Origin: Thorsellia anophelis DSM 18579 | Lineage (GTDB): Bacteria; Pseudomonadota; Gammaproteobacteria; Enterobacterales; Thorselliaceae | Assembly (NCBI RefSeq): GCF_900111395.1 | Contig: NZ_FOHV01000001.1 | Coordinates: forward strand, 62,001-126,000 | DNA length: 64,000 nucleotides | Direction: 5' to 3' | Part shown: positions 51,871 to 60,486 of the stretch, piece by piece | Position numbering within the stretch: position 1 is the stretch's first letter | Layout: each line of letters begins with the position of its first letter | Made by a program: the position numbers and the translations under genes | The notes under the pieces: generated by a model | What the model was told of the DNA's origin: nothing | Database searches by the model: none | What the model saw: only the letters and a program-made list of their open reading frames with translations

Positions 51871-51913
51871 ACAGGGCGTTATGATTACGATAACTGCTAG
51901 CGTAGCGCCCTGT
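51871..51913 (+). promoter_or_regulatory. Stem-loop between rnr and rlmB
   Basis: ACAGGGCG (51871-51878) pairs perfectly with CGCCCTGT (51906-51913); the loop contains a second stem GTTAT/ATAAC. No T-run follows, so it does not look like a normal terminator. It may be an mRNA processing or stability element between cotranscribed genes. Confidence 0.45.
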
Positions 51914-51944
51914 TCTTATCACATTTTTAAGTTTTGGAATAATT

Positions 51945-52679
51945 ATGAGTGAAATGATTTACGGTATTCACGCAATTGAATCAATTTTAGCGCGTGAGCC
52001 TCATCGGATTATTGAAGTGTTTGTCGCTAAAGGTCGAGAAGATAAGCGATTAGATCCTGTGTTAAAAAATCTTGCTAATTTAGGCGTGGTTATTCAAGAA
52101 GCAAATAAGCAGACGCTAGATAAAAAATCAGATGGTGCAGTACATCAAGGTATCATTGCTAGAGTCAAAGAAGGAAAGCAATGGAATGAACATGACTTAC
52201 TTGATTTACTCAAAGGGGTAAATAATCCTCTATTATTGATACTTGATGGTATCACTGATCCTCACAATTTAGGAGCTTGCCTGCGTAGTGCTGATGCAGC
52301 AGGTGTGAATGCAGTTATTGTCCCAAAAGATAGATCTGCACCTCTTAATGCAATTGCTAAAAAAGTTGCTTGCGGTGCGGGTGAAACCATTCCCTTAGTT
52401 AGAGTAACTAACTTGGCTCGTACCCTTAGAATGTTACAAGAAGAACAGATTTGGATTGTTGGTACGGCGGGAGAGGTTGAGAAAACGATTTATCAAGCTA
52501 AGCTAACTGGCCCAATTGCTATTGTCATGGGAGCAGAAGGTGATGGTATGAGACGCTTAACTAGAGAGCATTGTGATGAATTATTAACTATCCCTATGGC
52601 AGGAACGGTTTCTTCTCTTAATGTTTCTGTTGCAACGGGTATCTGTTTATTTGAAGCATTAAGACAACGTTTAGGTTAA
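51945..52679 (+). CDS. rlmB: 23S rRNA Gm2251 2'-O-methyltransferase RlmB
   Basis: SPOUT (TrmH-like) enzyme methylating G2251 in the peptidyl-transferase loop. 244 residues. Substrate-binding N-domain [14 protein letters not shown]; the trefoil-knot SAM motifs are [34 protein letters not shown] and [20 protein letters not shown] lies upstream of the ATG. Follows rnr as in E. coli. Confidence 0.97.
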   Translation: MSEMIYGIHAIESILAREPHRIIEVFVAKGREDKRLDPVLKNLANLGVVIQEANKQTLDKKSDGAVHQGIIARVKEGKQWNEHDLLDLLKGVNNPLLLILDGITDPHNLGACLRSADAAGVNAVIVPKDRSAPLNAIAKKVACGAGETIPLVRVTNLARTLRMLQEEQIWIVGTAGEVEKTIYQAKLTGPIAIVMGAEGDGMRRLTREHCDELLTIPMAGTVSSLNVSVATGICLFEALRQRLG

Positions 52680-52687
52680 CTAGAATT

Positions 52688-53260
52688 ATGAAAAAAAAGC
52701 TTATCGTTGGTATGTCAGGGGCAAGCGGTGCGATTTATGGTATTCGTTTGCTAGAGGTGCTAAAGAAATGCGATTTTGTCGAAACTCACTTAATATTAAG
52801 CAATGCCGCTAGGCAGACAATCGCACTTGAAACCGATTATACAGCCAAATCCGTACAAGAATTAGCTCATACCCAATATGATGTGCGTGATATTGCAGCA
52901 AGCATATCATCGGGTTCATTTAAAACAGATGGAATGGTGATTTTGCCTTGTTCTATTAAAACCCTTTCAGGGATTGTTCATAGCTACAGCGATAATTTAT
53001 TAACAAGGGCAGCGGATGTGATTTTAAAAGAGCGCCGTAGGTTAGTATTGTGTGTACGAGAAACGCCTTTGCATGCCGGTCATTTGAGTTTATTATCTAG
53101 CGCCGCTCAGCTTGGTGCAATTATTATGCCTCCTATGCCAGCTTTTTATCACAGGCCAGTGACATTAGATGAGGTGATTCTACAAACGGTTAATAGAATT
53201 CTCGATCAATTAGATATTGAATTGCCCACCGATTTATTTAAGCGTTGGCAGGGCGCTTAG
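52688..53260 (+). CDS. ubiX: Flavin prenyltransferase UbiX
   Basis: Makes prenylated FMN, the cofactor of the UbiD decarboxylase in ubiquinone synthesis. 190 residues. The FMN-binding start KLIVGMSGASGAIYGIRLL, the IASGSF-like region reading SISSGSFKTDGMVILPCS, and CVRETPLHAGHL are typical. It begins 8 bp after rlmB on the same strand and may be cotranscribed. Confidence 0.96.
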   Translation: MKKKLIVGMSGASGAIYGIRLLEVLKKCDFVETHLILSNAARQTIALETDYTAKSVQELAHTQYDVRDIAASISSGSFKTDGMVILPCSIKTLSGIVHSYSDNLLTRAADVILKERRRLVLCVRETPLHAGHLSLLSSAAQLGAIIMPPMPAFYHRPVTLDEVILQTVNRILDQLDIELPTDLFKRWQGA

Positions 53261-53316
53261 TTTAAACCCGTCGTAAAACTCTTTCATTAACTTCTTGTTT
53301 GATTGGGTTTTAGTAC

Positions 53317-53553
53317 TTAGTCTAATTTAAATTGACCAATAAGTTGGTTAGGGGAGACCGATTCAGGTGTATCCTTAATGACTTGCGTTTGTGTGTGTAG
53401 GCATTCAACACATTCAACAATTTCCGTTTCGTAGATCAATCGATGATTAATATCAAATTCTTGATGCTGCCAAAGTCTTAATGTGTCTAATGCCTTACAA
53501 TTAGGGCAAGCAGCCCCTGCAATAAAGCGTTTTTTAGATTCAATAATATTCAT
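53317..53553 (-). CDS. yheV: YheV family putative zinc-ribbon protein
   Basis: Small conserved protein of unknown function. 78 residues with two CxxC pairs, ACPNC and ECVEC, which should bind zinc, and the family N-terminus KKRFIAGAACPNC. The end NQLIGQFKLD matches the family IGIFHPD-type end. It follows pyrE by 5 bp on the same strand, unlike E. coli where yheV lies beside kefB. Confidence 0.88.
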   Translation of the reverse strand: MNIIESKKRFIAGAACPNCKALDTLRLWQHQEFDINHRLIYETEIVECVECLHTQTQVIKDTPESVSPNQLIGQFKLD

Positions 53554-53558
53554 TTACC

Positions 53559-54200
53559 CTAAACACCATAAGTTGAGTGATAAGCTTCGATAGCATCGAG
53601 GTATGTTGACATTTCTTTATTTTGTTTGAGATATTCTATTACGTCTAATAATGTAATGATCGATATCACTCGGCATTGATAATCCCGCTCTACTTCTTCT
53701 ATAGCTGAAAGTGAAGATTTTCCTCGTTCTTGTCTATTAAGGGATATGAGGACACCAGAAAGAGTGGCATTAGCTTGGTTAATAATTTCCATCGATTCAC
53801 GTATTGCAGTTCCAGCAGTTATCACATCGTCTACTAGCATCACCTTACCTGAAAGTTGACTTCCGACTAGCAAACCACCTTCCCCATGATCTTTTGCTTC
53901 TTTTCTATTAAAGCAATAAGGAATATCTTTTTGATAATCATTGTATAATGATATGGCTGTTGCACTTGCAATAGGAATACCTTTATAAGCAGGACCAAAT
54001 AGTAAATCATATTCTATACCTGAATCTTCAAGTGCTGCTGCATAAAACCTACCAAGCTGGGCTAAATCAGCTCCGGAATTGAATAGTCCAGCATTGAAAA
54101 AATACGGGCTAACTCTACCAGATTTTAGCTTAAATGATCCAAACTTTAAAACTTGTTTATTTAGTGCAAATTCAATAAATTTAACTTTGTAATCTTTCAT
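53559..54200 (-). CDS. pyrE: Orotate phosphoribosyltransferase PyrE
   Basis: Adds ribose phosphate from PRPP to orotate in pyrimidine synthesis. 213 residues, as in E. coli. PRPP motif [17 protein letters not shown]-terminal [19 protein letters not shown], and the catalytic loop [15 protein letters not shown] are intact. Its upstream region shows no obvious attenuator with a U-run. Confidence 0.97.
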   Translation of the reverse strand: MKDYKVKFIEFALNKQVLKFGSFKLKSGRVSPYFFNAGLFNSGADLAQLGRFYAAALEDSGIEYDLLFGPAYKGIPIASATAISLYNDYQKDIPYCFNRKEAKDHGEGGLLVGSQLSGKVMLVDDVITAGTAIRESMEIINQANATLSGVLISLNRQERGKSSLSAIEEVERDYQCRVISIITLLDVIEYLKQNKEMSTYLDAIEAYHSTYGV

Positions 54201-54639
54201 CTTACTAACGCAATTGGCATTTTAATTAGGCTAAGAAATTGATTTCTCCCCTCAGTGCAGCCTCTTACTCTCCTGTTTGTATTCATATTAAAATAGGTGT
54301 TTTATTGATGTAATCAAATAGATTTTTAGCCATTAGGCGTATCTTTAGTAATACCTACTCGTTAAATTTTATCCACTTAGTCGCTATCAGTAACATGATA
54401 TTTGAGCATTATATATCATAGCATTTATACATCATTATACACTTCTTTAATTTAAAATAAATTTGTGCAAATAAGTTAATAATATTTTTTTCAAAATTAA
54501 TTTCAGCGTAACTGTTTGTGTATATTGACTTTTAAGTATAGTTGTTTGAGATATACTTATTGCGTGAAACAGCTATATTTGAGTAATTTACTATAGTGAT
54601 TATTATCATTTAACTATTTTCATTTGATAAGGAAATTTT
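54201..54639. other. pyrE-yecR-like divergent intergenic region
   Basis: 439 bp, AT-rich. It should hold the pyrE promoter (leftward) and the promoter of the lipoprotein gene (rightward, with AAGGAAA before its ATG). No further gene or clear operator recognised. Confidence 0.5.
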
Positions 54640-54963
54640 ATGAAAAAAATAATATTGATATTATTTATCGTGGTTGTTAATTTAACTGGATGTGAAAGCG
54701 TGACGCATTTAGATACTGTTGGAGGGAGTAAGTCAGATGGTACAATCAAATTGGGTTATGAGGCTAATTTATTAAATATTTTAGGTGATGTTAAAATTGA
54801 TAAAGAAGAGACACTCAATCAAGTGAGAGAAAGATGCAAGAGTTGGGGTTATAGTGATGCTATGCCATTTTCTGGTAAAGAAGAGAAATGTATAGCGCCA
54901 GGAACTGATCCTGGAGGGTGCTTTGCGTATAGAATTACCTATACTTACCAGTGCATTAATTAA
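54640..54963 (+). CDS. YecR-like lipoprotein
   Basis: Predicted lipoprotein of 107 residues. The signal peptide ends in the lipobox VNLTGC with Cys18 as the acylated residue. The mature part has the YecR features GGSKSDGTIKLGYE, a Cys-Trp helix (RERCKSWGYSDA) and three more Cys (EEKC, GGCFAY, YQC), likely disulfide-bonded in the periplasm. In E. coli, yecR is near flagellar genes and is FlhDC-controlled; no flagellar gene is in this window. AAGGAAA precedes the ATG. Function is unknown. Confidence 0.82.
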   Translation: MKKIILILFIVVVNLTGCESVTHLDTVGGSKSDGTIKLGYEANLLNILGDVKIDKEETLNQVRERCKSWGYSDAMPFSGKEEKCIAPGTDPGGCFAYRITYTYQCIN

Positions 54964-54972
54964 CTTAAAAAG

Positions 54973-55005
54973 ACAAAACTCCATCAGTTTCTGATGGAGT
55001 TTTGT
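54973..55005. terminator. Bidirectional terminator between the yecR-like gene and adhE
   Basis: Perfect 15-bp stem: ACAAAACTCCATCAG, loop TTT, CTGATGGAGTTTTGT. The A-rich and T-rich ends allow termination of both convergent genes. Confidence 0.93.
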
Positions 55006-55026
55006 ATGAATTAAGCACTAAATTGC

Positions 55027-57705
55027 TTATTTACGGGTCGATTTTTTCTTTGCTTGAATATTATCTGAAATATCAATAACTTCATGTTCAGGCTGCTGCT
55101 CGCTAAAAGCTTTACCATGGAAACTATCGAGTAAAATTTGTTTTAACTCAGAGATCAATGGATAACGTGGGTTAGCACCTGTACACTGGTCATCAAATGC
55201 ATCTTCAGAAAGCTTATCAACTTTTGCTAAGAAATCAGCTTCTTGAATACCTGCTTCTTTGATTGACTTAGGAATATCAAGTTCAGCTTTAATTTCTTCC
55301 AGCCAGTTTAAGAGGCGCTCAATTTTTTGGGCGGTTCTGTCACCTGGTTGGGTTAGTTCAAGATGATCTGCAATTTCGGCATAGCGTCGACGTGCTTGCG
55401 GACGATCGTATTGGCTAAAAGCGGTTTGTTTGGTTGGATTATCATTAGCGTTATATCTAACAACATTACAGATAAGTAGTGCATTTGATAAGCCATGTGG
55501 CAAATGGAATTCAGATCCTAATTTATGAGCCATAGAGTGACACACCCCTAAAAAGGCATTTGCAAAAGCGACCCCTGCTAAAGTGGCTGCATTATGTACG
55601 CGCTCACGAGCTATTGGGTTTTTAGCACCTTCTTTATAACTTGCAGGTAAGTACTCTTTGAGTAGTTTCAGAGCTTGTAGAGCTTGTCCATCAGAAAATT
55701 CATTTGCTAGAACTGATACATACGCTTCCATGGCATGGGTGATTGCATCGATACCACCGTGAGCACAGAGTGAAGGTGGCATTTGCATGACAAGATTAGG
55801 ATCGACAATAGCCATGTCTGGTGTGATTGCATAGTCAGCTAATGGATATTTTTGACCGGTCTTATCATCTGTGACAACTGCAAAAGGTGTGACTTCTGAA
55901 CCTGTGCCAGATGTTGTTGGAATAGCAATGAATTTTGCTTTATCTCCCATTTTCGGAAACTTATGAATACGTTTACGGATATCCATAAAACGTAACGCTA
56001 AGTCTTCAAATGCTGTATTTGGATGTTCATACATGACCCACATGATTTTAGCTGCATCCATCGGTGAACCACCGCCTAATGCAATAATGACATCGGGTTT
56101 GAAACTATTCATTTGTTCAGCACCTTTGCGTACAATGCCTAACGTTGGATCTGCTTCTACCTCAAAAAATACATCAGTTTCAATGCCATGAGATTTGAAT
56201 ATTTCAACAACTAAATCCGTATAGCCATTATTAAATAAGAATCTATCTGTAACTATAAAGGCACGTTTAGCACCCTCATTTGCGACTTCTTCAAGTGCGA
56301 TAGGAAGTGAACCACGACGAAAATAAATTGATTTAGGAAGCTTATGCCATAACATATTTTCAGCCCTTTTTGCGACAGTTTTTTTGTTGATGAGATGTTT
56401 AGGTCCGACATTTTCAGAAATTGAGTTACCACCCCATGAACCACACCCTAGAGTTAAAGAAGGCGCAAGTTTGAAGTTGTATAAATCGCCAATTCCACCT
56501 TGTGATGTTGGTGTATTGATGAGAATACGAGCTGTTTTCATTCTATTGCCAAAAAGATTAATACGCTCTTGTTGATTATCTTGATCCGTGTACAAGCATG
56601 ACGTATGACCGATGCCACCAAGAATGACTAATTTTTCAGCTATGTCGACTGCATCAGCAAAATCTTTTGCTTTGTAAAATGCAAGTGTTGGTGATAATTT
56701 TTCATGAGCAAACGGTTCACCATGATCTGCTTTAGTCACTTCACCAATGAGTATTTTAGTCGTACTTGGCACTTTAATGCCTGCCATTTCTGCGATTTTG
56801 ATTGCTGATTGACCAACAATTGCAGCATTCAGGTTGCCATCTTTAAGAATTGTATTTTGAACTGCTGTTAATTCTTTACCAGTTAACCAATAACCACCAT
56901 GAGTTTCAAAACGTTGACGTACCGCATCATAGATTTCCTCTACAACAATGACAGCTTGTTCAGAGGCACAAATAACACCGTTATCAAATGTTTTTGACAT
57001 CAAAATAGATGCAACCATTCTTTTTATATCAGCTGTTTCATCGACAACCACTGGCGTGTTACCTGCACCTACTCCAATTGCTGGTTTTCCTGAGCTATAA
57101 GCTGCCTTAACCATTCCTGGACCACCTGTTGCAAGGATTAGATTAATTTCTGGGTGTTTCATTAACTGTTGAGATAGTTCAGAAGTAGGTTCATCTAACC
57201 ATGCGATAATATCTTTAGGGGCGCCTGCTGCAACTGCAGCATCTAGCACAATTTTAGCAGCAGTATTTGTTGCATTTTTAGCTCTAGGATGAGGCGAGAA
57301 GACAATTCCATTACGGGTTTTTAGACTGATGAGTGCTTTAAAAATTGCTGTAGAAGTTGGATTAGTTGTCGGAACAATACCACAGATAATCCCTGTAGGT
57401 TCGGCTATAGTCATTGTGCCAAAAACATCATCAACTTCTAATATACCACAGGTTTTTTCATCTTTATAAGCATTATAAATATACTCGGAAGCAAAGTGAT
57501 TTTTAATAACTTTGTCTTCAACAATCCCCATGCCAGATTCTTCCACAGCGAGTTTAGCTAGGGGGATTCTCGCATCAGCTGCTGCTAAGGCGGCAGCTCT
57601 AAATATTTTATCGACTTGCTCTTGTGAGAAATTAGCATAAATTTGCTGAGCTTTTCTAACTCTATCAAGTAAAAGATCGAGATCTTTTAAATTTTTGACT
57701 GTCAT
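55027..57705 (-). CDS. adhE: Bifunctional acetaldehyde/alcohol dehydrogenase AdhE
   Basis: Fermentation enzyme that reduces acetyl-CoA to acetaldehyde and then ethanol, re-oxidising two NADH. 892 residues. The N-terminal aldehyde dehydrogenase domain has the catalytic Cys in FDNGVICASEQAV; the C-terminal iron-dependent alcohol dehydrogenase has ALGGGSPMDAAK and the metal-binding His residues of FLGVCHSMAHKLGSEFHLPHG. Nearly identical in text to E. coli AdhE. The ATG at 57705 has AGGAG six bases upstream; the ATG at 57711 abuts it and is rejected. FNR-like and other palindromes lie upstream. Confidence 0.98.
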   Translation of the reverse strand: MTVKNLKDLDLLLDRVRKAQQIYANFSQEQVDKIFRAAALAAADARIPLAKLAVEESGMGIVEDKVIKNHFASEYIYNAYKDEKTCGILEVDDVFGTMTIAEPTGIICGIVPTTNPTSTAIFKALISLKTRNGIVFSPHPRAKNATNTAAKIVLDAAVAAGAPKDIIAWLDEPTSELSQQLMKHPEINLILATGGPGMVKAAYSSGKPAIGVGAGNTPVVVDETADIKRMVASILMSKTFDNGVICASEQAVIVVEEIYDAVRQRFETHGGYWLTGKELTAVQNTILKDGNLNAAIVGQSAIKIAEMAGIKVPSTTKILIGEVTKADHGEPFAHEKLSPTLAFYKAKDFADAVDIAEKLVILGGIGHTSCLYTDQDNQQERINLFGNRMKTARILINTPTSQGGIGDLYNFKLAPSLTLGCGSWGGNSISENVGPKHLINKKTVAKRAENMLWHKLPKSIYFRRGSLPIALEEVANEGAKRAFIVTDRFLFNNGYTDLVVEIFKSHGIETDVFFEVEADPTLGIVRKGAEQMNSFKPDVIIALGGGSPMDAAKIMWVMYEHPNTAFEDLALRFMDIRKRIHKFPKMGDKAKFIAIPTTSGTGSEVTPFAVVTDDKTGQKYPLADYAITPDMAIVDPNLVMQMPPSLCAHGGIDAITHAMEAYVSVLANEFSDGQALQALKLLKEYLPASYKEGAKNPIARERVHNAATLAGVAFANAFLGVCHSMAHKLGSEFHLPHGLSNALLICNVVRYNANDNPTKQTAFSQYDRPQARRRYAEIADHLELTQPGDRTAQKIERLLNWLEEIKAELDIPKSIKEAGIQEADFLAKVDKLSEDAFDDQCTGANPRYPLISELKQILLDSFHGKAFSEQQPEHEVIDISDNIQAKKKSTRK

Positions 57706-57739
57706 AGTCATCTCCTTAGTTTAATGTTAATAAAACTTT

Positions 57740-57754
57740 TGTGATGCGATCACA
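57740..57754 (-). promoter_or_regulatory. Palindrome upstream of adhE (possible operator)
   Basis: TGTGATGCGATCACA: two 6-bp arms around a 3-base centre, 35 bp before the adhE ATG. It resembles a CRP or Rex half-site pair, but the spacing is one base short of the CRP consensus (TGTGA-N6-TCACA) and does not fit Rex exactly. The location close to the start suits a repressor. Confidence 0.5.
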
Positions 57755-57793
57755 TTTATAGAGCTAGAATAAGAGATGTGTTTTTTTGATGAC

Positions 57794-57807
57794 ATGATAT
57801 AAATCAT
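57794..57807 (-). promoter_or_regulatory. FNR-like site upstream of adhE
   Basis: ATGATATAAATCAT is a perfect palindrome of the form xTGAT-N4-ATCAx, one base per half-site away from the FNR consensus TTGAT-N4-ATCAA. It lies about 90 bp before the adhE start. Oxygen-responsive control of adhE would make sense; FNR itself is not in the window. Confidence 0.5.
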
Positions 57808-58233
57808 ATATTGAGTAATTGTTAAACAATAGATACGCACTTATGTTGGATTTTTTAATTTAATTTGATTTTAATCAATTACTTGTGGTTTTTAACTAAA
57901 TATGTGAAAACACTAGGTTCTCATGTTGATATGAGTTTTTTTGTTGAATAATAGGTTTCACAAATTAAGAATTGCAAAGCTAATTCAGTTTCACCTAAAG
58001 CTTTCTAACCCTAAGCTCATGTATTGACAAAATATAGTATTTTAATGACAAAATAATCATGTTTCTATTTAAATAACGTCTATAATGTACTAGGGTGTTT
58101 AATTCACAGTTTTATCTTTATGGCCTAGAATCAAAATGTAACTTCAAAAATGAATGAAATCAGTGTGGTATAGATTTTAACGCAGCTAGCATTTCATGAG
58201 AAATATAATGAGTAAAATAAGTTAGAGAATATT
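57808..58233. other. adhE-yihI divergent intergenic region (remainder)
   Basis: About 425 bp beyond the FNR-like palindrome at 57794-57807. No gene recognised. It should contain the yihI promoter; nothing can be assigned with confidence. Confidence 0.45.
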
Positions 58234-58830
58234 ATGAAACCTATCGAAAAAAAAATAAGTAGTAACGGAAATAAAAGCCGTGGAAAATCAAAAAATAGCA
58301 AAAATCGAAAAACAAGAGCTGAACTTAATGAAGAAGCTCGTAAGCTGAAAAAATTAAAAAATAGAAAAGGAAATCCTGCAGGTAGCAGATTCCATGAAGA
58401 GAAAAAATCAGCTCAGCAAAAAGGTGGTAAAACGTCAGCTGATCCAAGGCTCGGAAGCAAAGTTAAAGTGGATCTTTCTCAGTATGCCAATTTACAAGAA
58501 AGTACTCCCCGTAGTTTAGATGGTATAGATGTGTCTAATCAGTCAAATGAATTAGATGTTAAAACTAAAATAGCATTGAATAAGGAACTAGTAAAGCTAG
58601 AATCTTCAGTCAAATTAGAGCGTTATCTTGAGTTGTTGGATGCAGGTGAATCTCTAACTGACAAAGAATTGACATTTGTTGATGAAACATTAGGGCGAAT
58701 TTCAGAGCTCTATGAGATCTTAGGAATAGAAGTTGATCCGGAAGAAGATACTGAAGAGCAAATTAATCCTAGTGATGATTTACTTGACGCTAAGTTAGAT
58801 AATGACTTGTTACGTATTCTTAAAAGTTAA
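58234..58830 (+). CDS. yihI: Der GTPase-activating protein YihI
   Basis: Stimulates GTP hydrolysis by the ribosome-assembly GTPase Der. 198 residues: a very basic N-terminus (NRKTRAELNEEARKLKKLKNRKG, PAGSR, DPRLGSK) and an acidic helical C-terminus (LERYLELLDAGESLTDKEL, FVDETLGRISELYEILGI) as in the family. The charge split is typical. A hairpin follows 57 bp after the stop. Confidence 0.92.
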   Translation: MKPIEKKISSNGNKSRGKSKNSKNRKTRAELNEEARKLKKLKNRKGNPAGSRFHEEKKSAQQKGGKTSADPRLGSKVKVDLSQYANLQESTPRSLDGIDVSNQSNELDVKTKIALNKELVKLESSVKLERYLELLDAGESLTDKELTFVDETLGRISELYEILGIEVDPEEDTEEQINPSDDLLDAKLDNDLLRILKS

Positions 58831-58887
58831 TTATCTATATTTCTGTCATTATTAAGTTTATTCTTGCGTATTGGCTACAGCATTTTT

Positions 58888-58919
58888 TTGGTAAAAATGA
58901 ATGAAATCATTTTTACCAA
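58888..58919 (+). terminator. Hairpin after yihI, probable terminator
   Basis: TTGGTAAAAATGA (58888-58900), loop ATGAAA, TCATTTTTACCAA (58907-58919): a perfect 13-bp stem followed by TTACTTTT. The T-run is broken, so strength is uncertain. Confidence 0.6.
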
Positions 58920-60486
58920 TTACTTTTGAATAGCCGATGTTCCAGCCCATTCGTAATACCAAAGTTTATCCTGATTCTTATATAGGTTTAGCTCAGTATC
59001 AGATAATGATGAATTTTTGTGGGATTACAAATTTAGCGTGTTAAAAAATACCTCTACTTTTTATTGTCCTTTTCGGGCAGTGTCTTTTATTTTTAACCAC
59101 TCATTCCTCGATAGTATTGGAACTTACTCAGATTCCATAGTTAGAAATGGTTATCTAACTGGGTTTAATTATGAAATGCCTTTATTATAAATATTAAGGG
59201 TGCCATTTAAGTTGCTAGTTGCATCTATCATGCCGTAAGATGGATTATTCTATTCGCTAGTTTGAGATCTTAATGTTTCAACAATCGTCTTAGTGTACTA
59301 GTTCTTCATTGAGTGTTTGCAACGAATTACCGCAGCATGTTATTTATTCATTTCGCCTTATATTCCCGCCTAGTAAGGATGGGGATATAAGGCATAACGA
59401 CGTAGTCGTTATTTTTGTTGTGTTCTTTGTTGTTCTATATATTGCTTGATAATAGAGCCACCACAATTCCCTGCAAAATAAGAAGGCGACCACAAACAAC
59501 CTCTTAAATATTCCTTAATACTGTGTTTTGAATCACATATTAATACGTCTATACATTTACGAAAAACGTACTCGCTATTCTCTCGCCTTAATATACAGAC
59601 TATGTTTTTTTGAGGTAAATGTTCGAGTTGAAATTTTATGATTTATTTTTCAATGGGTTAGAATTATGGTTTTTTAATAAGTCCATTAATAACCGCTTAA
59701 GAGTTTCCAGTTTATAAATTTGTTTCCCCCGATATCATATTATAATGAACTGATTAACGTAAATATTTATTCATATTATTTGTTTAAGCAATCATTCTAT
59801 ATTAAGGATAAGGCTCACTTATTTAGACTCCTTAGTAGGTAAAGTAGTAAATTAGAATAGAGACAAGAATTGCTTATAGGAGATGGATTATCACAATAAC
59901 TTCTGAGCGTCTATTCAATTTTAAGCACTAGGCAGTTGATGATAATCTTTATTTATACAGATTACATATTCCTATTAATAAAAGATATGTAAATTTTTTA
60001 ATTAGAGAGGTAATTTTAAAAAAATGAATATTACTTTTAATTGTTAGTTGTTTAGATAATTTTTACAGATGATAATTTAAAACTCTTATTTTGTTTTTTA
60101 TATCTGTGTAAATAATCTTAACGCTATCATTACGTTAAAAATATTCTGTTACAACTAATTGTTTAAAAAATATAAGGGTTAAAATATCTATTTGTTATTT
60201 AATGCATTTTTGGTAAATATTTTATCTATCTCAAGCAATTAAAAAAAATATAAATATAATAAAATGATTGAGTAAAACAAAAAAGATAAATATAAAAAAC
60301 ATTTTTGATTGAAAAGGTATTAGGCTGAACTATTAATATGTAATTGTTATTTATGCAGATGAAAGTTTTATTTTATATGTCCTGAGTGAATAAGTTATCG
60401 AGCTAATGATGTTTTCTTTTGACATGATAATATTAATTCAAAACAAGAGTTGGATAAATTTGATTTAAATAGATATGAGATATGAA
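58920..60486. other. 1.6-kb gene desert between yihI and the inverse autotransporter gene
   Basis: Apart from the IS200 relic at 59.35-59.65 kb, no gene is readable. The stretch 59.65-60.48 kb is extremely AT-rich, a composition often seen upstream of silenced surface-protein genes. It must contain the promoter of the adhesin operon; I could not mark boxes with confidence. Confidence 0.55.
59346..59650 (-). mobile_element. Second decayed IS200-type element (tnpA 3' end and right end)
   Basis: On the minus strand the frame ending at 59409 reads IKEYLRGCLWSPSYFAGNC, GGSIIKQYIEQQRTQQK, then TAA. This is the C-terminus of an IS200/IS605 TnpA with the catalytic Tyr in IKQYIEQQ. The frame stays open back to about 59650, but the HUH region and a start codon are absent. 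Downstream (59346-59408) is the right-end hairpin GCCTTATAT...ATATAAGGC, nearly the same as at 11867-11932. Shared text just before the hairpin includes ataacgactacgtcgtt. The two relics descend from one element family. Confidence 0.8.
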
